A stretch of 64,000 nt of DNA from NCBI GenBank assembly GCA_002410505.1, contig DHSO01000023.1, positions 1-64,000 of the forward strand, read 5' to 3'. Shown piece after piece: positions 45,185 through 54,006 of the stretch. The notes beneath the pieces are model-generated. The model saw nothing but the letters and a program-made list of their open reading frames with translations. It ran no database searches and was not told where the DNA came from. A program made the position numbers and the translations under genes. Position 1 is the first letter of the stretch. Every line of letters begins with the position of its first letter. Origin of the DNA: Cloacimonetes bacterium UBA5284 (GTDB lineage: Bacteria > Cloacimonadota > Cloacimonadia > Cloacimonadales > Cloacimonadaceae).

Positions 45185-46429
45185 ATGAGCATCATAGATA
45201 TTCGTTCAATCGCCACTGAAGCACAGTGGAATGATTGGCACTGGCAGCTGAAAAATCGCATTACAGATGCGACTGAGCTGCGTAAATACATCACCTTGCT
45301 TCCGGAGGAAGAAGCACTTTTTGCCAAGCAGGAGTTTTCATTCCGCATGGCTATCACCCCATATTACCTGTCTCTGATCGATCACAGTAATCCCAATGAT
45401 CCCGTCAGGATGCAGGCCATTCCCCGTGTTTATGAAAGCGAATTGTCCAGCTCCGACATGGCAGACCCTTTGCATGAAGATGCGGATGCACCGGTACCGG
45501 GGATGACTCACCGCTATCCTGATCGCGTTCTCTTGCTCCTCACAGATCAATGCGCTATGTATTGCCGTCACTGCACTCGCCGCAGAAAGGCCGGGGAACA
45601 CGATGCCCCCATGCCCGCGGAGAATGTGGATAAAGCCATTGAATATATCCGTGAGCACAAGGAAATCCGCGATGTGATCCTTTCTGGCGGCGATCCCCTT
45701 ACTTTGGGGGATGAACGCTTGGACAACATCCTGGGCAAACTGAGCCGGATTGACCATGTGGATATCGTGAGATTGGGCACCAGAACCCCGGTTGTGTTGC
45801 CTCAGCGTATCACTGATTCACTTTTGGCGGTATTGAAGAAATATCCCTTTGTATGGGTGAATACTCATTATAACCATCCTCAAGAGATCAGTGAAACAGC
45901 AGCAAAAGCGCTGGCACGTCTCGCAGAAGCAGGTTTGCCCCTGGGCAATCAATCTGTACTCTTGAAAGGCATCAACGACCATGTGGATGTGATGAAGGCC
46001 TTGGTTCACAAACTGGTGCGCAACCGAGTGAGACCCTATTACATCTATCAGTGCGATCTCTCTGAAGGGATCAGTCATTTCCGCACTCCGATATCCCGCG
46101 GTATCGAAATCATAGAATCCCTGCGTGGTCACACCAGCGGATTGTGCGTACCCACTTTTGTAGTGGATGCTCCAGGTGGCGGAGGCAAGATCCCCGTAAT
46201 GCCAAACTACATCATTTCACAGATGCCGGGCCGAGTGATCTTGAGAAACTATGAAGGCTTTATAACCAGCTATACCGAACCCGGTTTTGAAGCCTTGGAA
46301 GACGCGAATTACCGTGATTTGTGCCCGCGTGAAAGAGAAAGCAGTGAAGGCGTGATGAGCTTGCTGAAAGGAAAGCATGTGTCGATCGGCCCTGCCGAGA
46401 CCAGACGTAATCAACGCCGCAAACACTAA
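45185..46429 (+). CDS. kamA: lysine 2,3-aminomutase
   Basis: 414 residues. Radical-SAM cluster C123-x3-C127-x2-C130 in DQCAMYCRHCTRRR, PLP lysine in DAPGGGGKIP, and the HYNHPQEI and YYIYQCDLSEGISHFRTPI segments typical of KamA. It converts L-lysine to L-beta-lysine, the first step of the lysine fermentation pathway. The C-terminal zinc cysteine is present in DLCPRERE. Stop and next start are 16 bases apart. Confidence 0.96.
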   Translation: MSIIDIRSIATEAQWNDWHWQLKNRITDATELRKYITLLPEEEALFAKQEFSFRMAITPYYLSLIDHSNPNDPVRMQAIPRVYESELSSSDMADPLHEDADAPVPGMTHRYPDRVLLLLTDQCAMYCRHCTRRRKAGEHDAPMPAENVDKAIEYIREHKEIRDVILSGGDPLTLGDERLDNILGKLSRIDHVDIVRLGTRTPVVLPQRITDSLLAVLKKYPFVWVNTHYNHPQEISETAAKALARLAEAGLPLGNQSVLLKGINDHVDVMKALVHKLVRNRVRPYYIYQCDLSEGISHFRTPISRGIEIIESLRGHTSGLCVPTFVVDAPGGGGKIPVMPNYIISQMPGRVILRNYEGFITSYTEPGFEALEDANYRDLCPRERESSEGVMSLLKGKHVSIGPAETRRNQRRKH

Positions 46430-46444
46430 TCCAAACAGGCTGAT

Positions 46445-47440
46445 ATGAAGAAATTGATTTCCACCGGGGCTATAAAGAACATAGCCTTGGTGGGAATCAG
46501 TAAAAATGCGGGCAAGACCTCGCTGTTAAACTCCATCTTAAAAGATTTTCCCCGGCTCAGTCGGGCTGTAATGAGCACCGGGATAGATGGGGAAAGCGAA
46601 GACAGGGTGTTTAAGACTCCCAAACCTCAGGTACATCTGTACAGGGGAGATATGTTCTGTTGCGACGCAGACACGCTGTCGCTCCACGGAAGCTCGGTAA
46701 GCGTATTGCATTCATCCCGGTATTCCGGACGGAAGCTATATCTGGCCAAAGCTGAAGCAGACCTGGATACTCAGATCACCGGCCCTTCCGCTCTTCGATA
46801 TCAGCGAGAGATGATCGATGTGATGCACAGGCTTGGGGCAAAAAAGGTGTTTGTGGACGGTTCTCTGGATCGTAAGTCAATCGCCTTGGACGATAGCATC
46901 GACGCGTTGATACTGGCCATCGGAGCCAGCTTTGGCAGCCCGGAGCAGATCATCGGCGAAATCCTCCGCTTGATTATCTTGCGGGATATTCCGGTAGTAA
47001 AACTCAGCGGCTACCGCTATAAAAGGCTAAAACAAAGCCGGACTATCCTGGTCCAAGCCGGAGAACGCTGGCAAGATACCGGCATCGCCAGCCTGATCAA
47101 CAACGAGAAAAAGGTTTTGGAGCTATTGGACAAAAATCCTCGGGCATTGTTTGTGCCCACATCCTTTACTGATTTCCTGTATGAAAAACTGAGCAGAGCT
47201 ATGGCGAGACCGGATTTTCAGCTGATCTTGCGCCATCCGGAATGCATGAAGCTAAACATTGGCAATTTGAAGAAACTGCAAAAGCACACAAAGCTCAATT
47301 GCCTGATTCCTTTCAAGCTGGCAGCTTTTGCGCTCAATTCCACTGCCACCGGCCGAGATCCCATCTCTGCGGATCGCTTTCGAGAAGATATTCGCACCGC
47401 ATTTCCCCAAGAGACATTTTATGATATTATGGAGATATAG
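46445..47440 (+). CDS. kamB: KamB-like P-loop protein, probable aminomutase reactivase subunit
   Basis: 331 residues. N-terminal P-loop GISKNAGKTSLLN (17-29). Further blocks are MSTGIDGESEDRVFKTPKPQVHL and QITGPSALRYQREMIDVMHRLGAKKVFVDGSLDRKS, i.e. a P-loop NTPase with an unusual distal motif. Genes of this type follow kamA in published lysine-fermentation clusters and are called kamB; together with a MutS-like KamC they are described as reactivating the B12-dependent lysine 5,6-aminomutase. That is recalled, not checked. Directly adjoins the CDF gene. Confidence 0.65.
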   Translation: MKKLISTGAIKNIALVGISKNAGKTSLLNSILKDFPRLSRAVMSTGIDGESEDRVFKTPKPQVHLYRGDMFCCDADTLSLHGSSVSVLHSSRYSGRKLYLAKAEADLDTQITGPSALRYQREMIDVMHRLGAKKVFVDGSLDRKSIALDDSIDALILAIGASFGSPEQIIGEILRLIILRDIPVVKLSGYRYKRLKQSRTILVQAGERWQDTGIASLINNEKKVLELLDKNPRALFVPTSFTDFLYEKLSRAMARPDFQLILRHPECMKLNIGNLKKLQKHTKLNCLIPFKLAAFALNSTATGRDPISADRFREDIRTAFPQETFYDIMEI

Positions 47441-48364
47441 ATGACACGGGATCGTGACTTTTTAACTTCTCTAACCGTGAACTTGGGATTGTTCAGCAAC
47501 ATCGTGCTGGCTGCTCTAAAGACCAGCATCGGCATATTGGGGCACAGTCCGGCAGTGTTGGCTGATGGCATCAATTCCACTTCGGACGTAGTGTACTACA
47601 TAGCTGTGAAGATCTTTATGAAGCAAGCCCGGAAACCCGCGGACAAGGAACATCCCTTTGGTCACAGGCAACTGGAATCCATCTCCGCCATAGTAGTGGG
47701 AGCGTTCATTCTCACCACCGGAATCACCATTTTTTGGGAAAGCGTAAATAAGGTCTATGAACTCATCATCGGCGTAGAGACGGGAAGATCTGCCTCCATC
47801 TGGGCCTTGTCTATAGCGCTTGCAACTTTTGTGATCAAGCTGGGCCTGTATTTCTACACCCGTGGAACTGCCGGAAAGACGCACAACCCGACCCTGCGGG
47901 CTTTGGCCAATGATCATTTGAACGACATCATGGCTTCTGTGGCGGTCATCATAGGTGTAGTTCTGGGAAGACTGGGCTACTTCTGGATGGATCCTGCCGC
48001 AGGGGCGATAGTAGCTGTCTACATCATCAAGACAGGAGTGGAGATCATCATGGATTCATCCACAGAGTTGATGGATCACGTACCGGACGATGAATTTGGC
48101 AGGGAATTGCGTGATGTAACGCTGCTGGTGGAGGGCGTGAAAGGCATAGATGATCTTGGTTTGCACCGTTTTGGCCCATATTACACCATCAGCATGACGA
48201 TCAGTGTGGCCGGCGATATCTCCATCGATGAAGGCCACAGTATCTCCAATACCGTGGAAGAACGCCTCATGGAACATTTTGATAACGGCCTGCGCAAGGT
48301 ACACATCCACTACCATCCCTACGAGGGAACCAATCCCAATCACAAAGGAGTATCTACTATATGA
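47441..48364 (+). CDS. cation diffusion facilitator, Mn-CDF type by its metal site
   Basis: 307 residues. Six membrane helices to about 205, then the cytoplasmic ferredoxin-like domain. The transport-site residues are N45-x3-D49 in helix 2 (DGINSTSD) and D158-x3-D162 in helix 5 (NDHLND), the ND-DD set known from manganese exporters such as MntE; Zn exporters have an HD pair. HPFGHRQLES in the 2-3 loop is standard. Starts one base after the kamB-like stop. Metal choice is inference from these four residues. Confidence 0.9.
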   Translation: MTRDRDFLTSLTVNLGLFSNIVLAALKTSIGILGHSPAVLADGINSTSDVVYYIAVKIFMKQARKPADKEHPFGHRQLESISAIVVGAFILTTGITIFWESVNKVYELIIGVETGRSASIWALSIALATFVIKLGLYFYTRGTAGKTHNPTLRALANDHLNDIMASVAVIIGVVLGRLGYFWMDPAAGAIVAVYIIKTGVEIIMDSSTELMDHVPDDEFGRELRDVTLLVEGVKGIDDLGLHRFGPYYTISMTISVAGDISIDEGHSISNTVEERLMEHFDNGLRKVHIHYHPYEGTNPNHKGVSTI

Positions 48365-49590
48365 GTTTTGGAAAACACATACTCTTGACCCTTGTCCTGT
48401 TGCTGCTGGCGATATTTAGCCTTTCATCCCTGTTCAACATTTCCTCTTCCAGCAATGTTGATGCAGCAGAGAACCCGGAACCGGTAGTGGATCCCTGGAT
48501 TACTCAGACTATCCCTGCCGGAGGCTCGATCTTTTCTGTATTGGCAAAATTGGAACTTCCCGGCACGGAAATCGGCATGATTTCATATAGATTTGGAGAT
48601 TTTATAGACGTAACCACCATCCAGCCCGGAGACACTCTCCGCGTGATTCTGAACGAAGAGGGCGACAAGATTGACAGGATGATGTTTGTGCAAGAACCCA
48701 CTATCCGGCATCACTTTGAGGCCCGGGGAGATTCCCTGCTATACACCATGGAGGCATTACCGGTTCAAAAACGTTTACGCATGATTCAGGGGAATCTGGA
48801 TAGCACTTTGGATGCCGCTCTATTGTCGTTGGGCCTTTCCCCGATGGATAAACAGAACATCAACAACGGTTTGGAAGGCGAGATCGATTTCCAACGCGAT
48901 GCCCGCAAGGGAGATACATTTCAAGTTTTTATCGAAGAGCGCGTATTCGAGGGCAAGCCTTTGCCTCGCGCTAAAATCCTCTTTGTGAATTATGAGGGGA
49001 AACGAACCGGCTCCCATGAACTCTTTCGCTATGAACAGGACGACGAAAAATCTGTTCTCAACGGACTCTACAACAAAGATGGCAAAAGCAACAATGCCAG
49101 CGGAGTGGGCTATCCTCTAGCCAGCGTTCATGTAAGCTCATCTTTCGGCAAACGTCTGGATCCCTTCACGGGTAGATGGGCAAACCATCAAGGTGTAGAC
49201 TATCGTGCGCGCAGAGGTACTCCCGTTTACGCTGTGGCAAATGGTACGGTTACGTCTGCCCGATACAACGGAGGTTATGGTAATGAAGTGCGCATCAAGC
49301 ACCCCAGCGGAATGATCACGCTTTACGCTCATCTCAATTCTTACAGCGTGCGTAGCGGACAGACGGTAAAGCGGGGCCAGATCATCGGCCGTGTGGGCTC
49401 CACCGGCAGATCTACCGGCGCACATCTCCATTTTGGTTTGATGAGTAGCGGACGCTATATAAATCCCAATCAACTGAGGATGGTGGGTGCGGAGCGCTTG
49501 AACAAAGACCAGATGGCGGAATTCGAAATCCAGAAGCAAAAGATACGAGATATGATGCGGCAGTATTTGAACCCCGCAGTTCCCGCTTAA
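48361..49590 (+). CDS. M23-family peptidoglycan metallopeptidase
   Basis: 409 residues. N-terminal membrane anchor or signal (about 5-27), a LysM/opacity-like N-terminal domain (AGGSIFSVLAKLELPGTEIGMI..., then KRLRMIQGNLDSTLDAALLSLGLSP), and a C-terminal LytM domain with the zinc ligands HQGVDY (His-x3-Asp, near 280) and HLHFG (near 360). Cell-wall remodelling endopeptidase in the periplasm. Overlaps the CDF stop by 4 bases; transcription ends at the duplicated terminator. Confidence 0.92.
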   Translation: MSFGKHILLTLVLLLLAIFSLSSLFNISSSSNVDAAENPEPVVDPWITQTIPAGGSIFSVLAKLELPGTEIGMISYRFGDFIDVTTIQPGDTLRVILNEEGDKIDRMMFVQEPTIRHHFEARGDSLLYTMEALPVQKRLRMIQGNLDSTLDAALLSLGLSPMDKQNINNGLEGEIDFQRDARKGDTFQVFIEERVFEGKPLPRAKILFVNYEGKRTGSHELFRYEQDDEKSVLNGLYNKDGKSNNASGVGYPLASVHVSSSFGKRLDPFTGRWANHQGVDYRARRGTPVYAVANGTVTSARYNGGYGNEVRIKHPSGMITLYAHLNSYSVRSGQTVKRGQIIGRVGSTGRSTGAHLHFGLMSSGRYINPNQLRMVGAERLNKDQMAEFEIQKQKIRDMMRQYLNPAVPA

Positions 49591-49634
49591 CCGCACAGGA
49601 TTATTGTTCCGGGATATCTGCTACTATAAAAATG

Positions 49635-49662
49635 AAAGCCCGACAATCAACTGTCGGGCTTT
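49635..49662. terminator. bidirectional intrinsic terminator, copy 1
   Basis: AAAGCCCGACA (49635-49645) pairs with TGTCGGGCTTT (49652-49662) around a 6-base loop; A and T runs on both sides suit termination in either direction, matching the convergent genes on each side (M23 peptidase rightward, exported protein leftward). Confidence 0.9.
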
Positions 49663-49715
49663 TCATATATAATGCTGTCCTGTGCCGTTTTAGGATATCT
49701 GCTACTATAAAAATG

Positions 49716-49743
49716 AAAGCCCGACAATCAACTGTCGGGCTTT
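49716..49743. terminator. bidirectional intrinsic terminator, copy 2
   Basis: Identical hairpin to the first copy, 81 bases further on: arms 49716-49726 and 49733-49743. Forms the second half of the duplicated terminator. Confidence 0.9.
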
Positions 49744-49770
49744 TCATATATAATGCTGTCCTGTGCCGTT

Positions 49771-50292
49771 TTACTTTTTTTGCAGACTTTCGGGGATGAT
49801 GTCTTCCTTGATCTCATCTCCCGGTTTTTCCCGCATCGTAAAAAGCTCGGGAAACAAAGAATTATAATACAGTGCGGTGAGGCTGCCATCGGCAGCATAC
49901 ATTACATGCAGAGTGCGGCTATCGGTCAAAAACCAGATCAGTTGCTGGGTTTCTTCGTCAAAGTGGTTGGTTTTTCCATGCATTTGTGCGATACGGCTGA
50001 TGGTCAAGTGGTCGTTATCTTCTCCATTTTCGGAGTTGTATTTTACAAACCATCCTGCCACGCGTTTGGTATTGGGCTCTACAAACACCAGAATAGCCGA
50101 GACAAACTGATTGAGGTCGCTGTAGTATTTCACCGCATCTTCCTCGCTTTCTTCCGGGAGAAAGCCCATCAGCGCCAGTATGCCATCTGCTTCTTCCAAT
50201 GTCATATCATAAGCAAGTTCAAAGAGGCCCACCTGAGCATTCAAACCGACCATCATCATCAATCCGATTAGTATAAATAGAATTTTCTTCAA
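49771..50292 (-). CDS. small exported protein of unknown function
   Basis: 173 residues if read from TTG 50292, which has AAGGTGG 5 bases upstream and is immediately followed by a signal peptide (KKILFILIGLMMMVGLNA). The first ATG at 50340 would put 16 residues before it. The mature part is mixed (LAYDMTLEEADGILALMGFLPEESEEDAVKYY; DNDHLTISRIAQMHGKTNHF) with no family I recognise. Presumably periplasmic. Convergent with the M23 gene across the duplicated terminator. Confidence 0.65.
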   Translation of the reverse strand: MKKILFILIGLMMMVGLNAQVGLFELAYDMTLEEADGILALMGFLPEESEEDAVKYYSDLNQFVSAILVFVEPNTKRVAGWFVKYNSENGEDNDHLTISRIAQMHGKTNHFDEETQQLIWFLTDSRTLHVMYAADGSLTALYYNSLFPELFTMREKPGDEIKEDIIPESLQKK

Positions 50293-50397
50293 AATATCCA
50301 CCTTAATCAATAAAATATAGTATTCGCCCATTTTTCCCATGGCAGAATATAGTCAACTAAAAATCAGCTTGGCCGATGTTGATCTCCCGGCATGGCA

Positions 50398-53253
50398 TCA
50401 TTTCATTAAAGTAATACGTTTGCTTATGCTATTTCCTGCGGTTTGTATTCTTAGCAGATACACAGCACTCGAGAGTCCTGTGCCATCAAAACTGATGCGG
50501 TTGGTGCCTTCGGGATATTCACCTTGCGCCAGAGTCGCCAGCTTTTGGCCCCGCAGATTGTAGAGACAAAGCTCGATATTCATCGCCCGGGGCAGTACAA
50601 AAGCTATCTCGGTATGTGGGTTAAAGGGATTTGGATATGCTTTCAAGGTCATCGGCATAGGCTTTGCTATCTGGTCTTCAGTGGATGTGCCCAGCAATTC
50701 CAGGATCAAGGCTTGCAACAAAGCTCGCACCCCATCCTCTTGCATGAAATAGAGCGGAAATCCAAAGTAGATGAGATTATCTTGCTTAAAAGCTATGCTC
50801 TTGTCTATTCCCTGGCTGTCAGGGGCAAAAGTGCCACTATACATTTCTACGAAATCTCCCTCAAACGAATATACCATGGGCAACATCCCATTCCACACAG
50901 GCGCCATTTTTGCGGGATCCACTTCCAGAGAAGGATATTCATCGCTTTCGGCGCTTATCAGGCAAGCGGGATTATCAAAGTACAGCTCAATCGATGGCAC
51001 AAAACGTTGCCAAAAGGCTTCGCCGATAGCACTGGCTGTCTTCCAGCCGCCGATGATCAATTTGCCGCCACCCATCATATATGCACTCAATAGATCTTCC
51101 GCGCCGGATATCTGGGGCATTGCCATCTCGTCGTCGTGCCACAATACTACTTTGTAAGAACCCATCGTCTGCAGATCAGGAAGGCCTTGTGCGGCAAAAT
51201 CCCAAGTGTGGAACTCCAGCGGGTTCAGCGCGTTTGCGTAATAATCATCCACCATGGCGTCGTCGGGGCTGATGATGGCTCCGTTGCCATCCCAAGTTTC
51301 ATCTATGATCAAGAGATCATTTGCAAAGCTGAAGTGCACAGGATTCGCGAGGCAAATCTGGGAAAACATACTGGCAAATCCTTCCGCGTCAATGGCTTTG
51401 ATCGCATATTCATATTGCTGCTGATTATCTGCCTGATTGTCGATATAGCTCAAGTCCTCAATGGGGTTTTGATTTACCTTGCTCCAGTTTCCGGTGCCCA
51501 AAACGCAGCGATACACATCATAGGATACTGCGTAGCTAAAGGCGTCCCATCCCAGATGCACTTCGCCGGAGGCTGCCAGACATGTATGTAGATTGGGAAC
51601 CAGGTTCTCTATGTTTCTTAAAAGAGTCCAGTGGTTGTGGTTAGCGCTTACCTCAAGGGGCTCTGCGAAGTTTTGATACATATTTGTATGCCCCTGAGGG
51701 CCGGCAAGGACCAGGAGTGAATCCGAGCCGGAAGCGCTCTGCAGCAGAAAGGGAATATCCAATTCGAACTGCGTGGTAGTAGGTGAACTGCTGGTGGCAA
51801 GTATTTTTAGCTCTTGTGTATCAGGTTTGTAAAAGGTGCTGTACTGCACACTGGGAATACCGCTGCCAAATATCCATTGATCAAAGAACTGGTCCAGGTT
51901 TTCTCCGCTGATGCTTTGTGCCAGGTTCTTGAAATCGGCTGTAACTGCATTGCCGTGTTTATAGTTTTCAAAATATGTTTGTAATAGCTGAACAAAGTCC
52001 TCATTACCCAGCTTCAGGCGCAGCATATGCAACACACTTGCCGCTTTTTCGTAGGAAGTGGGAGCGAAGTAATTGGCAAAATCCGGGTTGTAGATAGTCC
52101 CCGGGCCATTGTTGGCTTCCCAATTGATATAGTAGTTGTGATAATTGCTCAGAACATAATCGCAAGCGGCTTGCCAGCCTTCCTGCCTGTGGGTCCACAA
52201 GTGCTCAGAATAGGTGGCAAAACCCTCTGATAGCCACACATCATTAAAATCCAGAAAGCTAACGGCATTCCCATACCACTGATGTGCCAGTTCGTGGGCG
52301 ATTATTATCTCATAGCTGCCGGCTCCATCGATGATGAAATTGCCCAAAGTAGTCATAGTCTGATGTTCCATGGCAGAAAAAGTACTCATATTCACAGTGG
52401 CATTGCCATATTTTTCAAAGGGATAGTCGCCAAAAAGACCGGAAAAGTAGTCGATCATATCCGGTAAATTGGCAAGATCGGACAATGCGTTATTGTACTG
52501 AGCCGGGCTTACGAAATTTACTATGGGCAGTTCTCCTTGCATGGCACTTTGCTGGATCTCCTCATAATTTCCCGCAGTAACACAGGCCAGATATGTGGTC
52601 ATGGGATGATACCCGCGCCAGATGGTTGTGGAGCTGCCATCGCCATTATCAATAATGCTTTCGCGCAGTCCGTTTGCCGCCACTTTCCAATCTGATCTGG
52701 TTCTTACGATCAAATCCACCAATGCCTTATCCCAGGGATGGTCATAACATGGCCACCAATAGCGAGCGGCGTCGGGATCGGAGACTGTGAAGATTCCATT
52801 TGTACGGAAGATCATACCCACATTGTAAGGGGCCCCGGATAGTATGGGGCTGCCGCCGTAAAATACCTGAGTATTGAAGCTTTCTCCGGCTTGAACCGAG
52901 AGGGGGATGCTGAGTAGTCCATTCTGGTGGCTGAAGCTTGTGTTTTCGCCGTTTACTTTTACCAAACTCACGTTCAAACCCTCGAGCTCATAGGTGATCT
53001 GGGTCAATGCATCTTCTGCCAGCACTTCGGCGATCACATTACCTTCGATGCTATTGGGATTCTGACTGATGCTGATGTCGATGGTGTATTTCTGCACGTC
53101 GAATCCCGTCGCGCTATCGGCCTTTACGGCGTGGAAGCGCTCTTGCGGGAAATATGGCTTTGAGTGACGGTATTTCTCCACCATGGCCTGGGGATTGGCA
53201 ACAAGCAGCGTACATGATGCCAATAGAATCAGGAATATGTATGTCTTTCTCAC
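50398..53253 (-). CDS. secreted M1-family aminopeptidase with C-terminal sorting domain
   Basis: 951 residues from GTG 53253, with GGGAG 7 bases upstream and a signal peptide (TYIFLILLASCTLLVA) right after; an ATG at 53310 adds 19 residues before it. M1 signature: exopeptidase motif FSAMEHQT near 295, zinc HELAH at 320-324 and the third ligand in WLSEGFATY. A fibronectin-like stretch (about 570-650) and a Rossmann-like segment follow, then the sorting domain from about 865 (AYPNPFNPHTEIAF, NLRGQKLATLAQG) ending RITLMK. Likely releases amino acids from external peptides. Confidence 0.93.
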   Translation of the reverse strand: MRKTYIFLILLASCTLLVANPQAMVEKYRHSKPYFPQERFHAVKADSATGFDVQKYTIDISISQNPNSIEGNVIAEVLAEDALTQITYELEGLNVSLVKVNGENTSFSHQNGLLSIPLSVQAGESFNTQVFYGGSPILSGAPYNVGMIFRTNGIFTVSDPDAARYWWPCYDHPWDKALVDLIVRTRSDWKVAANGLRESIIDNGDGSSTTIWRGYHPMTTYLACVTAGNYEEIQQSAMQGELPIVNFVSPAQYNNALSDLANLPDMIDYFSGLFGDYPFEKYGNATVNMSTFSAMEHQTMTTLGNFIIDGAGSYEIIIAHELAHQWYGNAVSFLDFNDVWLSEGFATYSEHLWTHRQEGWQAACDYVLSNYHNYYINWEANNGPGTIYNPDFANYFAPTSYEKAASVLHMLRLKLGNEDFVQLLQTYFENYKHGNAVTADFKNLAQSISGENLDQFFDQWIFGSGIPSVQYSTFYKPDTQELKILATSSSPTTTQFELDIPFLLQSASGSDSLLVLAGPQGHTNMYQNFAEPLEVSANHNHWTLLRNIENLVPNLHTCLAASGEVHLGWDAFSYAVSYDVYRCVLGTGNWSKVNQNPIEDLSYIDNQADNQQQYEYAIKAIDAEGFASMFSQICLANPVHFSFANDLLIIDETWDGNGAIISPDDAMVDDYYANALNPLEFHTWDFAAQGLPDLQTMGSYKVVLWHDDEMAMPQISGAEDLLSAYMMGGGKLIIGGWKTASAIGEAFWQRFVPSIELYFDNPACLISAESDEYPSLEVDPAKMAPVWNGMLPMVYSFEGDFVEMYSGTFAPDSQGIDKSIAFKQDNLIYFGFPLYFMQEDGVRALLQALILELLGTSTEDQIAKPMPMTLKAYPNPFNPHTEIAFVLPRAMNIELCLYNLRGQKLATLAQGEYPEGTNRISFDGTGLSSAVYLLRIQTAGNSISKRITLMK

Positions 53254-54006
53254 GGTAAGCTCCCAATGAAAAGTATTTACTATCACAAATTTATGCATTA
53301 TTTGTTCCATATATGAGGGATTATCCTGCCGCGTGCCCCGCTCCGTCTGTTGGTTGAGCTATCTTCCCTTTATGTCTAAAGCTGTGCCGAAGCCGATATA
53401 AAGGCGTAGCATTCCAGTGAGCACCCGATGATCAGCCGATGATATCAGGATCGGCACCCGTTGAAACACAGAGGGTGAAGAGTGGGCGAAAGAAACGGCC
53501 ACATTAGTGATAGCAGATTTTCTTGTTGACAAACATGATGCAGCCCAAATACTATGTCATCATTGTTTTTTTGCCAAGCAATTATGTGACTCAAAAGTTT
53601 GATTGGTAAGTACTTGAATTGCTTATCTCAGCTTGAGGCATCTTCCCGGCTTAAGCAAATTGCATATTGATTATTTGTTGTGTTTATGGAGAAAGAGATG
53701 AATTTTTGTTTGTACCCGAAGCATCAATCCACAAGCCATGCAGAAAAGGCAGTTAATGCTTGGGAGGGCTTGTTTGTTGTTTCCTGGGCACAGAGTTGCA
53801 GAGGTTTATCCCCTATTCTTATTGTAATTGTGTACTTGCCTGCTTCTAAATTATTCACGGAAAGTGCCGGATCAGCTGTTAATCTTCATTTTATATCATT
53901 CTGCAAAGACGTTCTGTATGCAGATAAACATTCTAACTTTCGCAAATATGGGCTGTTCAGATATGCAGCCGCAGCTTAAAATCATCTCTCAATTAGGAGA
54001 ACTTGT
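53254..54006. other. 750-base intergenic region
   Basis: The largest gene-free stretch. A repeated TCGGCACCCG/AGCACCCG word lies around 53420-53462 and a possible plus-strand promoter (TTGACA 53526-53531, 16 bases, AATACT 53548-53553) is present. A 99-residue ORF at 53680-53979 is probably not real. GGAG (about 53994) is the ribosome site of the broken gene at 54007. No RNA gene recognised. Confidence 0.5.
53526..53553 (+). promoter_or_regulatory. possible promoter for the frameshifted secreted-protein gene
   Basis: TTGACA and AATACT separated by 16 bases. It would leave a leader of about 450 bases before the ATG at 54007, which is long, so another promoter may be nearer. Confidence 0.3.

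Larger units (their letters stand above)
49612..49773. repeat. perfect tandem duplication of an 81-base terminator unit
   Basis: The sequence 49612-49692 is repeated base for base at 49693-49773. Each unit begins GGATATCTGCTACTAT and ends CCTGTGCCGTTTTA and contains one terminator hairpin. The second copy runs into the 3' end of the minus-strand gene at 49771, so the last three bases of that gene's stop region lie in the duplicate. Confidence 0.97.

Noticed and set aside
53680..53979. 99-residue plus-strand ORF
   Set aside because: No ribosome site, no recognisable domain and mixed composition; lies just before a real gene and looks like chance.
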